A stretch of 39,878 nt of DNA from Cyanobacteria bacterium UBA2855 (GTDB taxonomy: Bacteria > Cyanobacteriota > Vampirovibrionia > Gastranaerophilales > Gastranaerophilaceae), in assembly GCA_002350725.1 (NCBI GenBank), contig DEFJ01000010.1:1-39878 (forward strand), written 5' to 3'. Under the pieces are notes generated by a model. The model saw only the letters and a list, made by a program, of their open reading frames with translations, did no database searches and had not been told where the DNA came from. This document shows, piece after piece, positions 32,626 through 39,878 of the stretch. The translations under genes were made by a program, and so were the position numbers. Each line of letters begins with the position of its first letter. The first letter of the stretch is position 1.

Positions 32626-35442
32626 CTATCCGACTAAACTTTCAAGATAATCCTTGTTATAATCAAGTGTATCCTGAGTTGTAACAATTGAATATACAGG
32701 ACGACCTTTAAATACATAATTTGCAGTATTATATATGTCATCAATAGTTATAGTATCAAGAGTTTTTAACAAATCATTATAGTACGATATCCCATACCAA
32801 TTACTTGCGCCCTTCATTATTGAAGATGTCTTTCCTAAAGTTGATTCATTGTTAGATAGTATTTGATTTTTTATAGCGAGTTTTGCTTTTGCAAGTTCTT
32901 CTTCGCTAACTTTTTCTTTTGTAATTCTATCTATATTTGTCTTAAAACCATTAATTGATTTTTGTAAATTATCGTAACTTTTTTCTCCTGTTTCTTTATT
33001 ATCGGTTGTAGTCCCAATTGAAAGACTAATCACTCCTGTAGTATTTTCTCTATTTACTTTTGAACGAACAGTATAGGCTAGTTTTTGTTTTTCTCTTAAA
33101 TCATCAAATAGTCTTGAAGATGGTCCTCCGCCTAATATATGATTCATCAATTCTAAAGCAGCCTTATCTTTTATATTACCGGTCGCACGGAATTTATACG
33201 ACATTACAATTCTTGCCTGATTTTTACTATCAACATCTGTTAAAACCTTTGTTCTTTCAACAGGGGCATAATCTTCCCTGAGTACGTTTTTGTATGGACG
33301 GACAACTGGCAATGACGCCACTGAATTAAATATAGAATTTTTTAAGTTTATATTATTGTTTACGGGCGCTGAAACAGAAACTACACCATGCGAATTTTTC
33401 ATTAATTCGTTATATAATTCTTTTACGTCTTCCAAAGACAATGTATTCAAGCTTTCCAAAATCTGTTCTTTAGTGTAATCATTAGGATACAACTCAGGCA
33501 ACAATTTATTCCATGGCGATTTCTCAGAACGAATAATAATATCTTTCACATCTCTTACCGCATCGTCAAAAGTTTCTTGAGTAAAGCGGGGATTTAATAA
33601 AACATCGTTGAACAATTTTTGGGAATTAGAATAATCTTCAGAGTCTGAATACAACAAACCGCACAGTCCGCACTCATCAGCGGTAAGAGCTATTGTTGCA
33701 CCAAGTTTTTCTGATTGTTTATTAAATTCATCCCTTGGTAAATTCATAGAACCATTCAAAAAGATTTCGTTTAATACATAATATGCCGCCGGATTTTTGG
33801 AAATTATCGGATTTTCAACTCGCAGCATTAATTCCGAATGAACATTTGGGAAACGACTTTCGTTAATTGCTACCCTGTAATTATTTGGAAGTTGATACTG
33901 CCTTATATTATCTGTATTAACAGCTTTCTTTTCAATCGCACCGGTAAAGGCGATTCCATTTGCGTTATTATAATTTTTTTGAATTTGCACATCATTTGTT
34001 AATGACGGATGTAATACGGTTATCGCAGTTTTATTTAAATCAAAATATTTACGCGCCGCATTTTGTAAATCGGCAGGTGACATTGTATCAATTATCTTTT
34101 CATAATTATTAATATCATCAACACAATTTTCTAACATTGATGTTCCTATAAAATTATTTATTTCAAAAGAAGATTCAAACATATCAGTAAAACTTTTTTT
34201 CATATTTCGTTTTAAAGTAGCCAAATCATCGGCTGAAACCGGAGTATTCTGATATTTTTGAATTCTTGAGTATAATGTTTTTAATACTTTTTCACTATTT
34301 TCTTCCGAGGAATTTGCTACTACCATTAAGGCTTTTGGCGCATTAGCTTTTGATAAAATTTTTTCTTCCATTGGCATAACCATTGCATTTAGAGGTCTAA
34401 AAACTTCTCCTGCATCACCTGATTGAAACATCAAATTAAAAAGGGCTTGAGAATATATTCTATCTTTTAAATTATTATTTTCCGGACCCGCAAAACCCAT
34501 AACGACATATGAGGATTGTGTTTTATCGGATATTATATCCTGTCTTTTAGTTTTATCTATAGGTACTAAATTTTCAAAATGCCGGTCTTTAGGCGGTTGT
34601 TTCGATGAATTAAAATATTTTGATACCAATTTCATAGTGTTTTCGGGCTCTACTTCTCCTGAAATCACGGTTACAATATTTGCTGGGTAATAATTATTGC
34701 CATAATAATTAACAACATCTTCTCTTGTCAGATTTGTTATATTATCTGTAGTACCGGCAATCACATCATTTGAGGTTGTATTTATATTAAAAAGGGTTTT
34801 GATAGTTTTATTATATGCAATATTTTCCGGATTTGAGGTAATCATATTTATCTCAGAATTTACTATACCTTTTTCCTTTTCAAGCATATCTAAGGCAAAC
34901 TTCGGAGATTCCAACATTGAAGAATGAATTCTCATTTCTTCTTCTAAATCAGTATCATTTAACAGATTTGATGCAATATAGTAATTAGTTTCAGCTAAGC
35001 CTGTACTTGCATTAGTGTCAGCGCCTATTTTATCAGCTGTTTTAAAAAATTCACCAGCATCAAGACCTTCCGAACCGTTAAATAAATTATGTTCTATGTA
35101 ATGACTTATACCGCGAATATTATCAGGTTCGTTCAAAGAACCAGTATTTACGTAACTTCTTATAACAGTTTTACCCTCTTTAGGGAGAACCACAATCTTC
35201 TGTCCGTTTGAAAGTTTGTAAAAATAAGCTTTTAAACCATACGGAAAATCTTTTTCTCCGAGTTTTACATACGAAAGCGGCACTCTTACATTAATACCAT
35301 TGGAAGTTTTAGCAAGCTCGCCAACTTCTCTTGTATCAGCCGTACGGTTAGAACACTTTGAAGGCTGACCATTTTGCGATTTATTTAGCGAATATACTTT
35401 ATTCCCGAAATTCGGATAAAAACCGTTTATAAAACCTGACAT
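32626..35442 (-). CDS. Tandem M16 family zinc protease without signal peptide
   Basis: The 938-residue protein contains two M16 units. The first (from ~residue 70) has H114-Y-I-E117-H118 (GISHYIEHNLF) and the distal Glu in KGIVNSEINM (E197). The second half (from ~505) keeps GGGPSSRLFDDLREKQKLAYTV but no zinc motif. Unlike the 24220-26811 paralogue, it has no signal peptide. It starts MSGFINGFYPNFGNK, with FYPNFG at 8-13 resembling FSPAFG in the 6696 protein. An ~55-residue polar leader precedes the protease fold. It may be cytosolic, or exported by a route that reads this leader. The EF-hand gene follows downstream. Confidence 0.9.
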   Translation of the reverse strand: MSGFINGFYPNFGNKVYSLNKSQNGQPSKCSNRTADTREVGELAKTSNGINVRVPLSYVKLGEKDFPYGLKAYFYKLSNGQKIVVLPKEGKTVIRSYVNTGSLNEPDNIRGISHYIEHNLFNGSEGLDAGEFFKTADKIGADTNASTGLAETNYYIASNLLNDTDLEEEMRIHSSMLESPKFALDMLEKEKGIVNSEINMITSNPENIAYNKTIKTLFNINTTSNDVIAGTTDNITNLTREDVVNYYGNNYYPANIVTVISGEVEPENTMKLVSKYFNSSKQPPKDRHFENLVPIDKTKRQDIISDKTQSSYVVMGFAGPENNNLKDRIYSQALFNLMFQSGDAGEVFRPLNAMVMPMEEKILSKANAPKALMVVANSSEENSEKVLKTLYSRIQKYQNTPVSADDLATLKRNMKKSFTDMFESSFEINNFIGTSMLENCVDDINNYEKIIDTMSPADLQNAARKYFDLNKTAITVLHPSLTNDVQIQKNYNNANGIAFTGAIEKKAVNTDNIRQYQLPNNYRVAINESRFPNVHSELMLRVENPIISKNPAAYYVLNEIFLNGSMNLPRDEFNKQSEKLGATIALTADECGLCGLLYSDSEDYSNSQKLFNDVLLNPRFTQETFDDAVRDVKDIIIRSEKSPWNKLLPELYPNDYTKEQILESLNTLSLEDVKELYNELMKNSHGVVSVSAPVNNNINLKNSIFNSVASLPVVRPYKNVLREDYAPVERTKVLTDVDSKNQARIVMSYKFRATGNIKDKAALELMNHILGGGPSSRLFDDLREKQKLAYTVRSKVNRENTTGVISLSIGTTTDNKETGEKSYDNLQKSINGFKTNIDRITKEKVSEEELAKAKLAIKNQILSNNESTLGKTSSIMKGASNWYGISYYNDLLKTLDTITIDDIYNTANYVFKGRPVYSIVTTQDTLDYNKDYLESLVG

Positions 35443-35602
35443 TTTCCACCTTTTTAAAACCGTCTACTTATATACTAAAACACAAAGCTTATAAAAATTG
35501 CTTTTATTAATGTTAAATTTTGTAACACATATTTTTATAAAAAAAGCAATTTTTAAATCACAAAAAACTTTATTTAAATATAAGGAAATGAGGATTTCAA
35601 AT

Positions 35603-35806
35603 ATGAAAGAACAAGAATTAAACGCAATGATGTCAGTGGTTTCAGACCCAATTAGTAACGTTTATGTAATAAGAAACAGAAAAGACTTGGAAGAAATTCA
35701 ACGAATTATCAGAATTTTTAATATATCAGATGAACAACACAATAAACATACGATGTTGTCCATCAAAAATCTTGCAACATTCAAGTTGGTATTAAGTAAT
35801 AATTAA
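35603..35806 (+). CDS. Hypothetical 67-residue protein
   Basis: From the ATG at 35603, which has GAGG 9 nt upstream, the protein starts MKEQELNAMMSVVSDPISNV and ends TFKLVLSNN. It is small, soluble and probably alpha/beta (YVIRNRKDLEEIQRIIRIFNI). Upstream in-frame ATGs exist back to 35498, but they encode a Phe/Lys-rich stretch without a Shine-Dalgarno sequence. A hairpin terminator follows. No family is recognised. Confidence 0.5.
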   Translation: MKEQELNAMMSVVSDPISNVYVIRNRKDLEEIQRIIRIFNISDEQHNKHTMLSIKNLATFKLVLSNN

Positions 35807-35831
35807 ATTGCTCTCATTTCTTATATTATTT

Positions 35832-35860
35832 AAGCGGTTTTTGAATTTTCAAAACCGCTT
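35832..35860. terminator. Bidirectional terminator after the fli cluster
   Basis: AAGCGGTTTT and AAAACCGCTT form a 10-bp stem with a 9-nt loop between the small plus-strand gene and the end of fliR (minus). Confidence 0.8.
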
Positions 35861-35874
35861 TTATTATACAGAAA

Positions 35875-36663
35875 TTAAAAGATATTTTTGTATGTAAGAA
35901 AATAATCATTTATTACGTTTATGAACATAGGCATAATCCAGACCAAAATAGCCGCACCAAATACCGGCTTGAACAAGAAACTTAATTGGAAAACGTTAAC
36001 CTGAGGTGCAGTTTTTGAAATTACGCCAAGAATAATATCCTGCCCTAAAGTTGCAAGTAACACCGGAGATGCAATCTGTAAGCCCATATACAATACGTTT
36101 GATGTCATTTTGATTAAATAATCCATATTTACAAGTTCTACTAACGGAATTGAAGTTGCATACAGCGGGAAAATTTCAAAACTCCTTAAAAGAGCATGAA
36201 CAAGCCAATATATACCGCCTATTTGCATAAAGATTATAATTCCTAAAAGCGAAATTAACTTTGTTAATATAGATACCTGAGAAGATGTTGTCGGCTCCAA
36301 CACCATTGCTGATGACAAACCCATTTGCATATTTATCATATCGGCGCCGGCATCTATTGCAAGCAAAATTAATTGAGCCATATACCCAATAATACCGCCT
36401 ACAACAAAATTCAATACTATCGATAACAACATAGATTCCTTAACCGCCAATATATCAGGGATTTTAGGAGTTAAAAATGATGTTAATATAACCGTAAATA
36501 AAAGAGCCAATGCCAGTTTTACCATTCCCGGAATTTCTTTTCGATTAAAAATCGGTGCCATTCTAAAAAAGCCCAGAATTCGCGCAAATACATAAATGCC
36601 TGATAACAGGTAAGCATTTACATCCGGAAAAAGTTTTGCAAGTTCAACATAAAAACTGTCCAC
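35875..36663 (-). CDS. fliR: Flagellar export gate protein FliR
   Basis: FliR (SctT family) is part of the FliPQR export gate at the base of the flagellum. The 262-residue protein has about six hydrophobic helices and family signatures: an N-terminal FARILGFFRMAPIFNRKEIP, GGIIGYMAQLILLAIDAGADMINMQMGLS near 90-120 and a C-terminal FQLSFLFKPVFGAAILV. The start is a GTG at 36663, with AGGA 4 nt upstream. It lies 5 nt after the fliQ stop in the usual fliOPQR order. The cluster ends here with a terminator. flhB and flhA are not in the window. Confidence 0.92.
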   Translation of the reverse strand: MDSFYVELAKLFPDVNAYLLSGIYVFARILGFFRMAPIFNRKEIPGMVKLALALLFTVILTSFLTPKIPDILAVKESMLLSIVLNFVVGGIIGYMAQLILLAIDAGADMINMQMGLSSAMVLEPTTSSQVSILTKLISLLGIIIFMQIGGIYWLVHALLRSFEIFPLYATSIPLVELVNMDYLIKMTSNVLYMGLQIASPVLLATLGQDIILGVISKTAPQVNVFQLSFLFKPVFGAAILVWIMPMFINVINDYFLTYKNIF

Positions 36664-36668
36664 TTTTC

Positions 36669-37175
36669 CTATCTCCCGTTATTCATAGTCCTATTTATGG
36701 TTCTGGTTTCAAGCAAATCCGGTTGAGGGTTGTCAATTCTATTTGAACGACGTGTTGTAATTTTTTGTTGATTATCTATATAAGGCACTTTGTTGGGATT
36801 TTTCATTATGTAATCAATATCTCTTCTGCCTCTGAATTTTAACGGGGATAATGATCCATATGCAGAAGTATATTGATTATAATCCGCAGCCAAAACATAT
36901 TTATCATTTTTTGGAACTACATTAAAAGCCAATGCACAACCTTCTATAAATAAGTTATTCAGTAATCTTATAAACCCGAAGCCGCCAATTACAATAACAA
37001 GGAACACACCCAAAATTTTAGGAGCCGCAGCAATTGTCTGCTCCTGAACCTGAGTCACAGCCTGTAAAATACCGACTACAAGACCTATCCCAGCGGCAAC
37101 AAGTACGCAAGGCATGGATATTGACAACATCGTCAAAAATCCTTTTGCTAAATACTCTGCTAAAATTTCTACCAT
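36669..37175 (-). CDS. fliQ: Flagellar export gate protein FliQ with C-terminal extension
   Basis: FliQ (SctS family) is normally ~89 residues with two membrane helices. Residues 1-~88 here match: TM1 with VLVAAGIGLVVGILQAVTQ, the conserved QVQEQTIAAAPKI loop and TM2 FLVIVIGGFGFIRLL. The remaining ~80 residues form a polar, basic, Asn/Arg-rich tail (RGRRDIDYIMKNP, ITTRRSNRID) unlike ordinary FliQ. It is in frame and uninterrupted. Whether the tail is lineage-specific cannot be decided here. The ATG at 37175 follows AAGGGG. The fliP stop lies 17 nt upstream. Confidence 0.9.
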   Translation of the reverse strand: MVEILAEYLAKGFLTMLSISMPCVLVAAGIGLVVGILQAVTQVQEQTIAAAPKILGVFLVIVIGGFGFIRLLNNLFIEGCALAFNVVPKNDKYVLAADYNQYTSAYGSLSPLKFRGRRDIDYIMKNPNKVPYIDNQQKITTRRSNRIDNPQPDLLETRTINRTMNNGR

Positions 37176-37192
37176 AATACGTACCCCTTCTG

Positions 37193-37834
37193 CTAATTAT
37201 AACTTGTAACAAGCCCCTGTACTATCAATGCCCAACCATCTACAGCAATAAATATTAACAACTTAAACGGCAATGAAATAATTGTAGGTGATAACATAAA
37301 CATACCTAATGCCAACAAGATATTTGCAACAACAAGATCCAGAACAATAAACGGAACAAAAATCACAAATCCTATTTCGAAAGCTGTCTTTAATTCACTC
37401 ACAATATATGCAGGTGCAACCTGCCATACTGTTATTTCATCAGGGGATGCAGGAGCCTGCTTATGAGATAATTGAACAAAAAATGCCAAATCATCCTCTC
37501 TTGTTTGTTTCATCATAAATTCTTTGAGAGGTTTTGAGCCTTCATCAATCGCCTGTATCATATTTTGATTTCGTTGATATGGGACACTCCCCATTTCATA
37601 CATTTTTTCGAATGTTGGTCCCATTGTAAAAAATGTCAATATCATAGATAAACCGATAATAACAATTGACGGCGGGACAGATTGCGTACCCATTGCAGTC
37701 TTCAACATTGAAAACACAATAACAAATCTCAAAAAACTTGTCATACAACAAAATACCAACGGTATAAGAGAAAATACCGTCATTACGACCAACATTTGAA
37801 TTATAGGATTTATATCTTTTAATGCGTTTTCCAT
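37193..37834 (-). CDS. fliP: Flagellar export gate protein FliP
   Basis: FliP (SctR family) forms the export-gate core. The 213-residue protein has four membrane helices and family motifs: FLRFVIVFSMLKTAMGTQSVPP, LTFFTMGPTFEKMYE, EFMMKQTREDDLAFF and the C-terminal SELKTAFEIGFVIFVPFIVLDLVVAN...SLPFKLLIFIAVDGW. It lacks the cleavable signal peptide of enterobacterial FliP and begins near the first mature helix, as in SctR proteins. AGAGGG precedes the ATG at 37834. It sits between fliO and fliQ in the standard order. Confidence 0.95.
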   Translation of the reverse strand: MENALKDINPIIQMLVVMTVFSLIPLVFCCMTSFLRFVIVFSMLKTAMGTQSVPPSIVIIGLSMILTFFTMGPTFEKMYEMGSVPYQRNQNMIQAIDEGSKPLKEFMMKQTREDDLAFFVQLSHKQAPASPDEITVWQVAPAYIVSELKTAFEIGFVIFVPFIVLDLVVANILLALGMFMLSPTIISLPFKLLIFIAVDGWALIVQGLVTSYN

Positions 37835-37847
37835 CTATATCCCTCTG

Positions 37848-38345
37848 TTACTCATTAATCTTTCTCAACATATTATGCAAGACATTCTCTTGCTTTGGTG
37901 ATTTTTTGTTAAAATCAACAATTACCGGTAAATCATCTACACTGGTATCTTCTGCATACACAGCTTTTGGAACTTCATTTATAACTTTTCTTGCCGACTT
38001 ACTATTAATTCTTTTTACTGATTTTGCAGTTTGACGGTGAACGGAAAGATTTTTGTGCTCATCAACTATTACCGAATTCTCTCCCGGCATATTAATATCT
38101 AATTTTGAGATTAATGACGTTTTATCCACATCTCCTGCAATTAAAAATCTTTCATTGCCGGCTCTTACAACATACAATGTTTTTCGAGGAGCTATTGCAA
38201 TTGTTTCTTCAACACTCAACATTTTACTTTTTGAGGTTTTACCAACTGTTCCAAGCGTAAATTTTTTGTATACCATGAGGGCAAAAAATATTAAACCCGT
38301 CATAGCCATTGTATATACTGCAAAATTAACTAAGTATCCGCCCAT
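37848..38345 (-). CDS. fliO: FliO-like flagellar biosynthesis protein
   Basis: FliO helps assemble the FliP ring and is a flagellar (not injectisome) component. The 165-residue protein has one N-terminal membrane helix (YLVNFAVYTMAMTGLIFFALMV), then the cytoplasmic FliO domain: SVEETIAIAPRKTLYVVRAGNERFLIAGD, typical of the family. A longer basic, disordered C-terminal part follows (SVKRINSKSARKVINEVPK). AGAGGG precedes the ATG at 38345. Position between the FliM/N gene and fliP supports the call even though FliO sequences are weakly conserved. Confidence 0.87.
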   Translation of the reverse strand: MGGYLVNFAVYTMAMTGLIFFALMVYKKFTLGTVGKTSKSKMLSVEETIAIAPRKTLYVVRAGNERFLIAGDVDKTSLISKLDINMPGENSVIVDEHKNLSVHRQTAKSVKRINSKSARKVINEVPKAVYAEDTSVDDLPVIVDFNKKSPKQENVLHNMLRKINE

Positions 38346-38367
38346 ATATCCCTCTCATATTTTTTGT

Positions 38368-39612
38368 TTATATATCAGAATCATCTAACTCAAAGTCACT
38401 GTAATCAAACTCTTCTTCACCGCCTTCTTCAGCCGGTGCAGCCTGAGCAGGTGCCTGTTGAGGAGCCTGCTGAGCAGCTGCTTGAGGTTGCGCAGCTACA
38501 GCTTGAGGTTGCGAACCTTGATCAAGTATATTCAGGCTTGCGCCTTCACCTATTTCACCTAGAACATCTCCTGACATTGATGCGGATTTTTGCAAGATAT
38601 CTGAAATCTTAACTCCGTATCTATCATTAACAATAACCAATTCTCCGTGTCCTATTACTTTATTTTCTACACGAAGAGTTATCTGATTATCATAAAGAGC
38701 TGCCACATCGACAACCTGTCCCAATTCAATTTTCTTTAAATTTCCAAGAGAAATCTTTACAGGATCAAGTTCAGCATACATATCGACTTCAATAGTATCC
38801 CACAGATTTTTTGGAACAGCTTTTTCAGTCATGGTCTCACCTCCGTCGTTATTATCAAATGGTAATTCAATCTCACTATTCGGTTCTATATGAACCGTCT
38901 TTACTTCATCTTGAATATATAGTGTAAGGTTTCTTATATCACTATCCTCAAGAATAACTAAATCACCTTCTTCAAGGCTTTTTAGCTCATCTACCGAAAA
39001 TCTGGTTTTACCCAAAACCAATTTTGCATCAGTATGACATTCATAAAACTCTGGATAATCAAATTTATCACCCAAACTCTCGATTTTTTCCGGTGACATT
39101 CTACCGTCCGGTACCGACACGATAAATCTGCCAAATGTGCCCTCTTCCTCATCTTTAACCAAAAAAGTTATATGTGTCATATCAAAATTTGTTCTTACGA
39201 AATTTACAATTGGCGGTGGCTCTAAAAACGGTACAATAATTCTTGAAACATACTCATTAAAACCAGTCAACATATTTTTTTCCAAATCGGAAACATTTTC
39301 AATATTGAAAGGCCTACCGGCTCTACCTAAACCTTTGTTCAATAATAACGCAATAGCACCCTCTGATATTCGTAAAAACATATCATAAAATTTATCAATA
39401 CGCACTTTTGTTACAAAATGAGCTTCTTTGAGCTGCAACAAGTTTATATTTTTACTAACACCTATCATATAAAAAGTTAAACCAGGCAAGAAAAAACCGT
39501 CGCTGGATTTTTGCAGCGCAATAGGAAACAAGTTTTCATACCAATCGTATTCCTGATATAACAGGCTCGGACTCTCAATCTTCACCTTTTTTTTAGTTTT
39601 TTTCTTTGCCAA
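38368..39612 (-). CDS. Fused FliM/FliN (SctQ-like) flagellar C-ring protein
   Basis: The 414-residue protein has two SpoA-type domains: one at ~194-250 (KLVLGKTRFSVDELKSLEEG) and a FliN-like one at ~272-342 (SLGNLKKIELGQVVDV; VIGHGELVIVNDRYGVKISDIL). Residues 30-190 probably form the FliM/SctQ middle domain. The N-terminus is Lys-rich and lacks the EIDALL CheY-binding peptide of FliM. The C-terminus is a Gln/Ala/Pro linker (366-395) with an acidic end. The start is a TTG at 39612, with AGAGGG 7 nt upstream. It replaces separate fliM and fliN at the head of the fliOPQR cluster. Confidence 0.88.
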   Translation of the reverse strand: MAKKKTKKKVKIESPSLLYQEYDWYENLFPIALQKSSDGFFLPGLTFYMIGVSKNINLLQLKEAHFVTKVRIDKFYDMFLRISEGAIALLLNKGLGRAGRPFNIENVSDLEKNMLTGFNEYVSRIIVPFLEPPPIVNFVRTNFDMTHITFLVKDEEEGTFGRFIVSVPDGRMSPEKIESLGDKFDYPEFYECHTDAKLVLGKTRFSVDELKSLEEGDLVILEDSDIRNLTLYIQDEVKTVHIEPNSEIELPFDNNDGGETMTEKAVPKNLWDTIEVDMYAELDPVKISLGNLKKIELGQVVDVAALYDNQITLRVENKVIGHGELVIVNDRYGVKISDILQKSASMSGDVLGEIGEGASLNILDQGSQPQAVAAQPQAAAQQAPQQAPAQAAPAEEGGEEEFDYSDFELDDSDI

Positions 39613-39767
39613 TATTTATCCCTCTATCCAAGTCATATAATATTTCCCATAAATACAATAGAGTATTTTTACATGTATAACATCAACCTTTTAATGTATT
39701 TTTTACAAAAATCAAGATTGATATATAAAATATTACAGCAATTACTGATAATATATTTTATAGGTAG

Positions 39768-39811
39768 TTCATTTCTTTTCCTTTGAAGCTATGCAAAGGG
39801 AAAGAAATGAA
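39768..39811. repeat. Large intergenic hairpin
   Basis: Two 18-nt arms (TTCATTTCTTTTCCTTTG and its complement, one mismatch) flank an 8-nt loop aagctatg. The sequence continues with a second GC-rich imperfect palindrome to the window edge (cgctatgcgccgc, ggcttcgcc). It looks like a dispersed repeat rather than a terminator, since it lies more than 150 nt upstream of the FliM/N start and no U-tract follows. 39613-39767 shows nothing else I can support. Confidence 0.55.
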
Positions 39812-39878
39812 CCAAAGAAAAGGAAACAAGCTCATATTACAGCGTCGCTATGCGCCGCAAAGGCTTCGCCGTTTGCAA

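Noticed and set aside
35875..39612. Virulence-type III injectisome cluster
   Set aside because: A FliO-like gene is present and the order follows fliM/N-O-P-Q-R. No secretin or translocator genes are seen, so a flagellar origin is more likely, although the switch protein is SctQ-like.

Overview
The window is AT-rich, gene-dense bacterial chromosome. It most resembles a gut Gastranaerophilales member (class Vampirovibrionia, formerly Melainabacteria), a non-photosynthetic relative of Cyanobacteria. The evidence is a short SSB of cyanobacterial type without an acidic tail, a VKOR-thioredoxin fusion of the kind known from cyanobacteria, a fliM/N-O-P-Q-R flagellar export cluster, and several proteins I cannot place in any broad family. 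No rRNA, tRNA or CRISPR array was seen.

Layout. 1-219: intergenic, with a 21-nt palindromic repeat. 220-4112 (minus): deoC and metF, an unrecognised gene and a BlaI-type repressor, then gatA. 4261-4899: a symmetrical array of GC-rich hairpin repeats with a DUF559 nuclease gene in its central unit. 4934-7971: an EF-hand-like Pro-rich protein (minus), then on plus a possible 44-aa ORF and two overlapping genes for signal-less Gly/Ala-rich proteins. 8057-12073 (plus): folP and uvrA. 12076-14771: small unknown proteins and a NarL-type response regulator. 14926-18102 (plus): ssb, a DUF1537 sugar-acid kinase and a PdxA-family dehydrogenase in an overlapping operon, then a twin zinc-ribbon protein. 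18099-22625 (minus): a rearranged AddAB-like helicase and nuclease pair. 22775-29340: a winged-helix protein, GtrA, two exported proteins, an exported tandem M16 protease, then VKOR-Trx overlapping queH. 29481-31170 (plus): an MshEN-like protein and asparaginase II. 31222-35442 (minus): clpP, an EF-hand protein and a signal-less tandem M16 protease. 35603-39612: a small plus-strand gene, then fliR, fliQ, fliP, fliO and a fused FliM/FliN on minus.

Three themes go beyond routine annotation. (1) The 4261-4899 array reads as three consecutive inverted-repeat units with equal 11-nt linkers. The middle unit carries the nuclease, like a full-length element between two short derivatives. (2) Genes that lack a Shine-Dalgarno sequence and lead their transcript (metF, folP, uvrA, gtrA) share an extended -10 box exactly 6 nt upstream of ATG, which predicts leaderless mRNAs. 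The same rule points to a lost start and N-terminal frameshift in the DUF559 gene. (3) DNA-end processing appears to use a dead-plus-live helicase fusion with a detached Fe-S nuclease. In addition, proteins without classical signal peptides share an N-terminal F-[SY]-P-[AN]-F-G motif or paired Gly-rich hydrophobic segments, in a genome that has a flagellar-type export apparatus.
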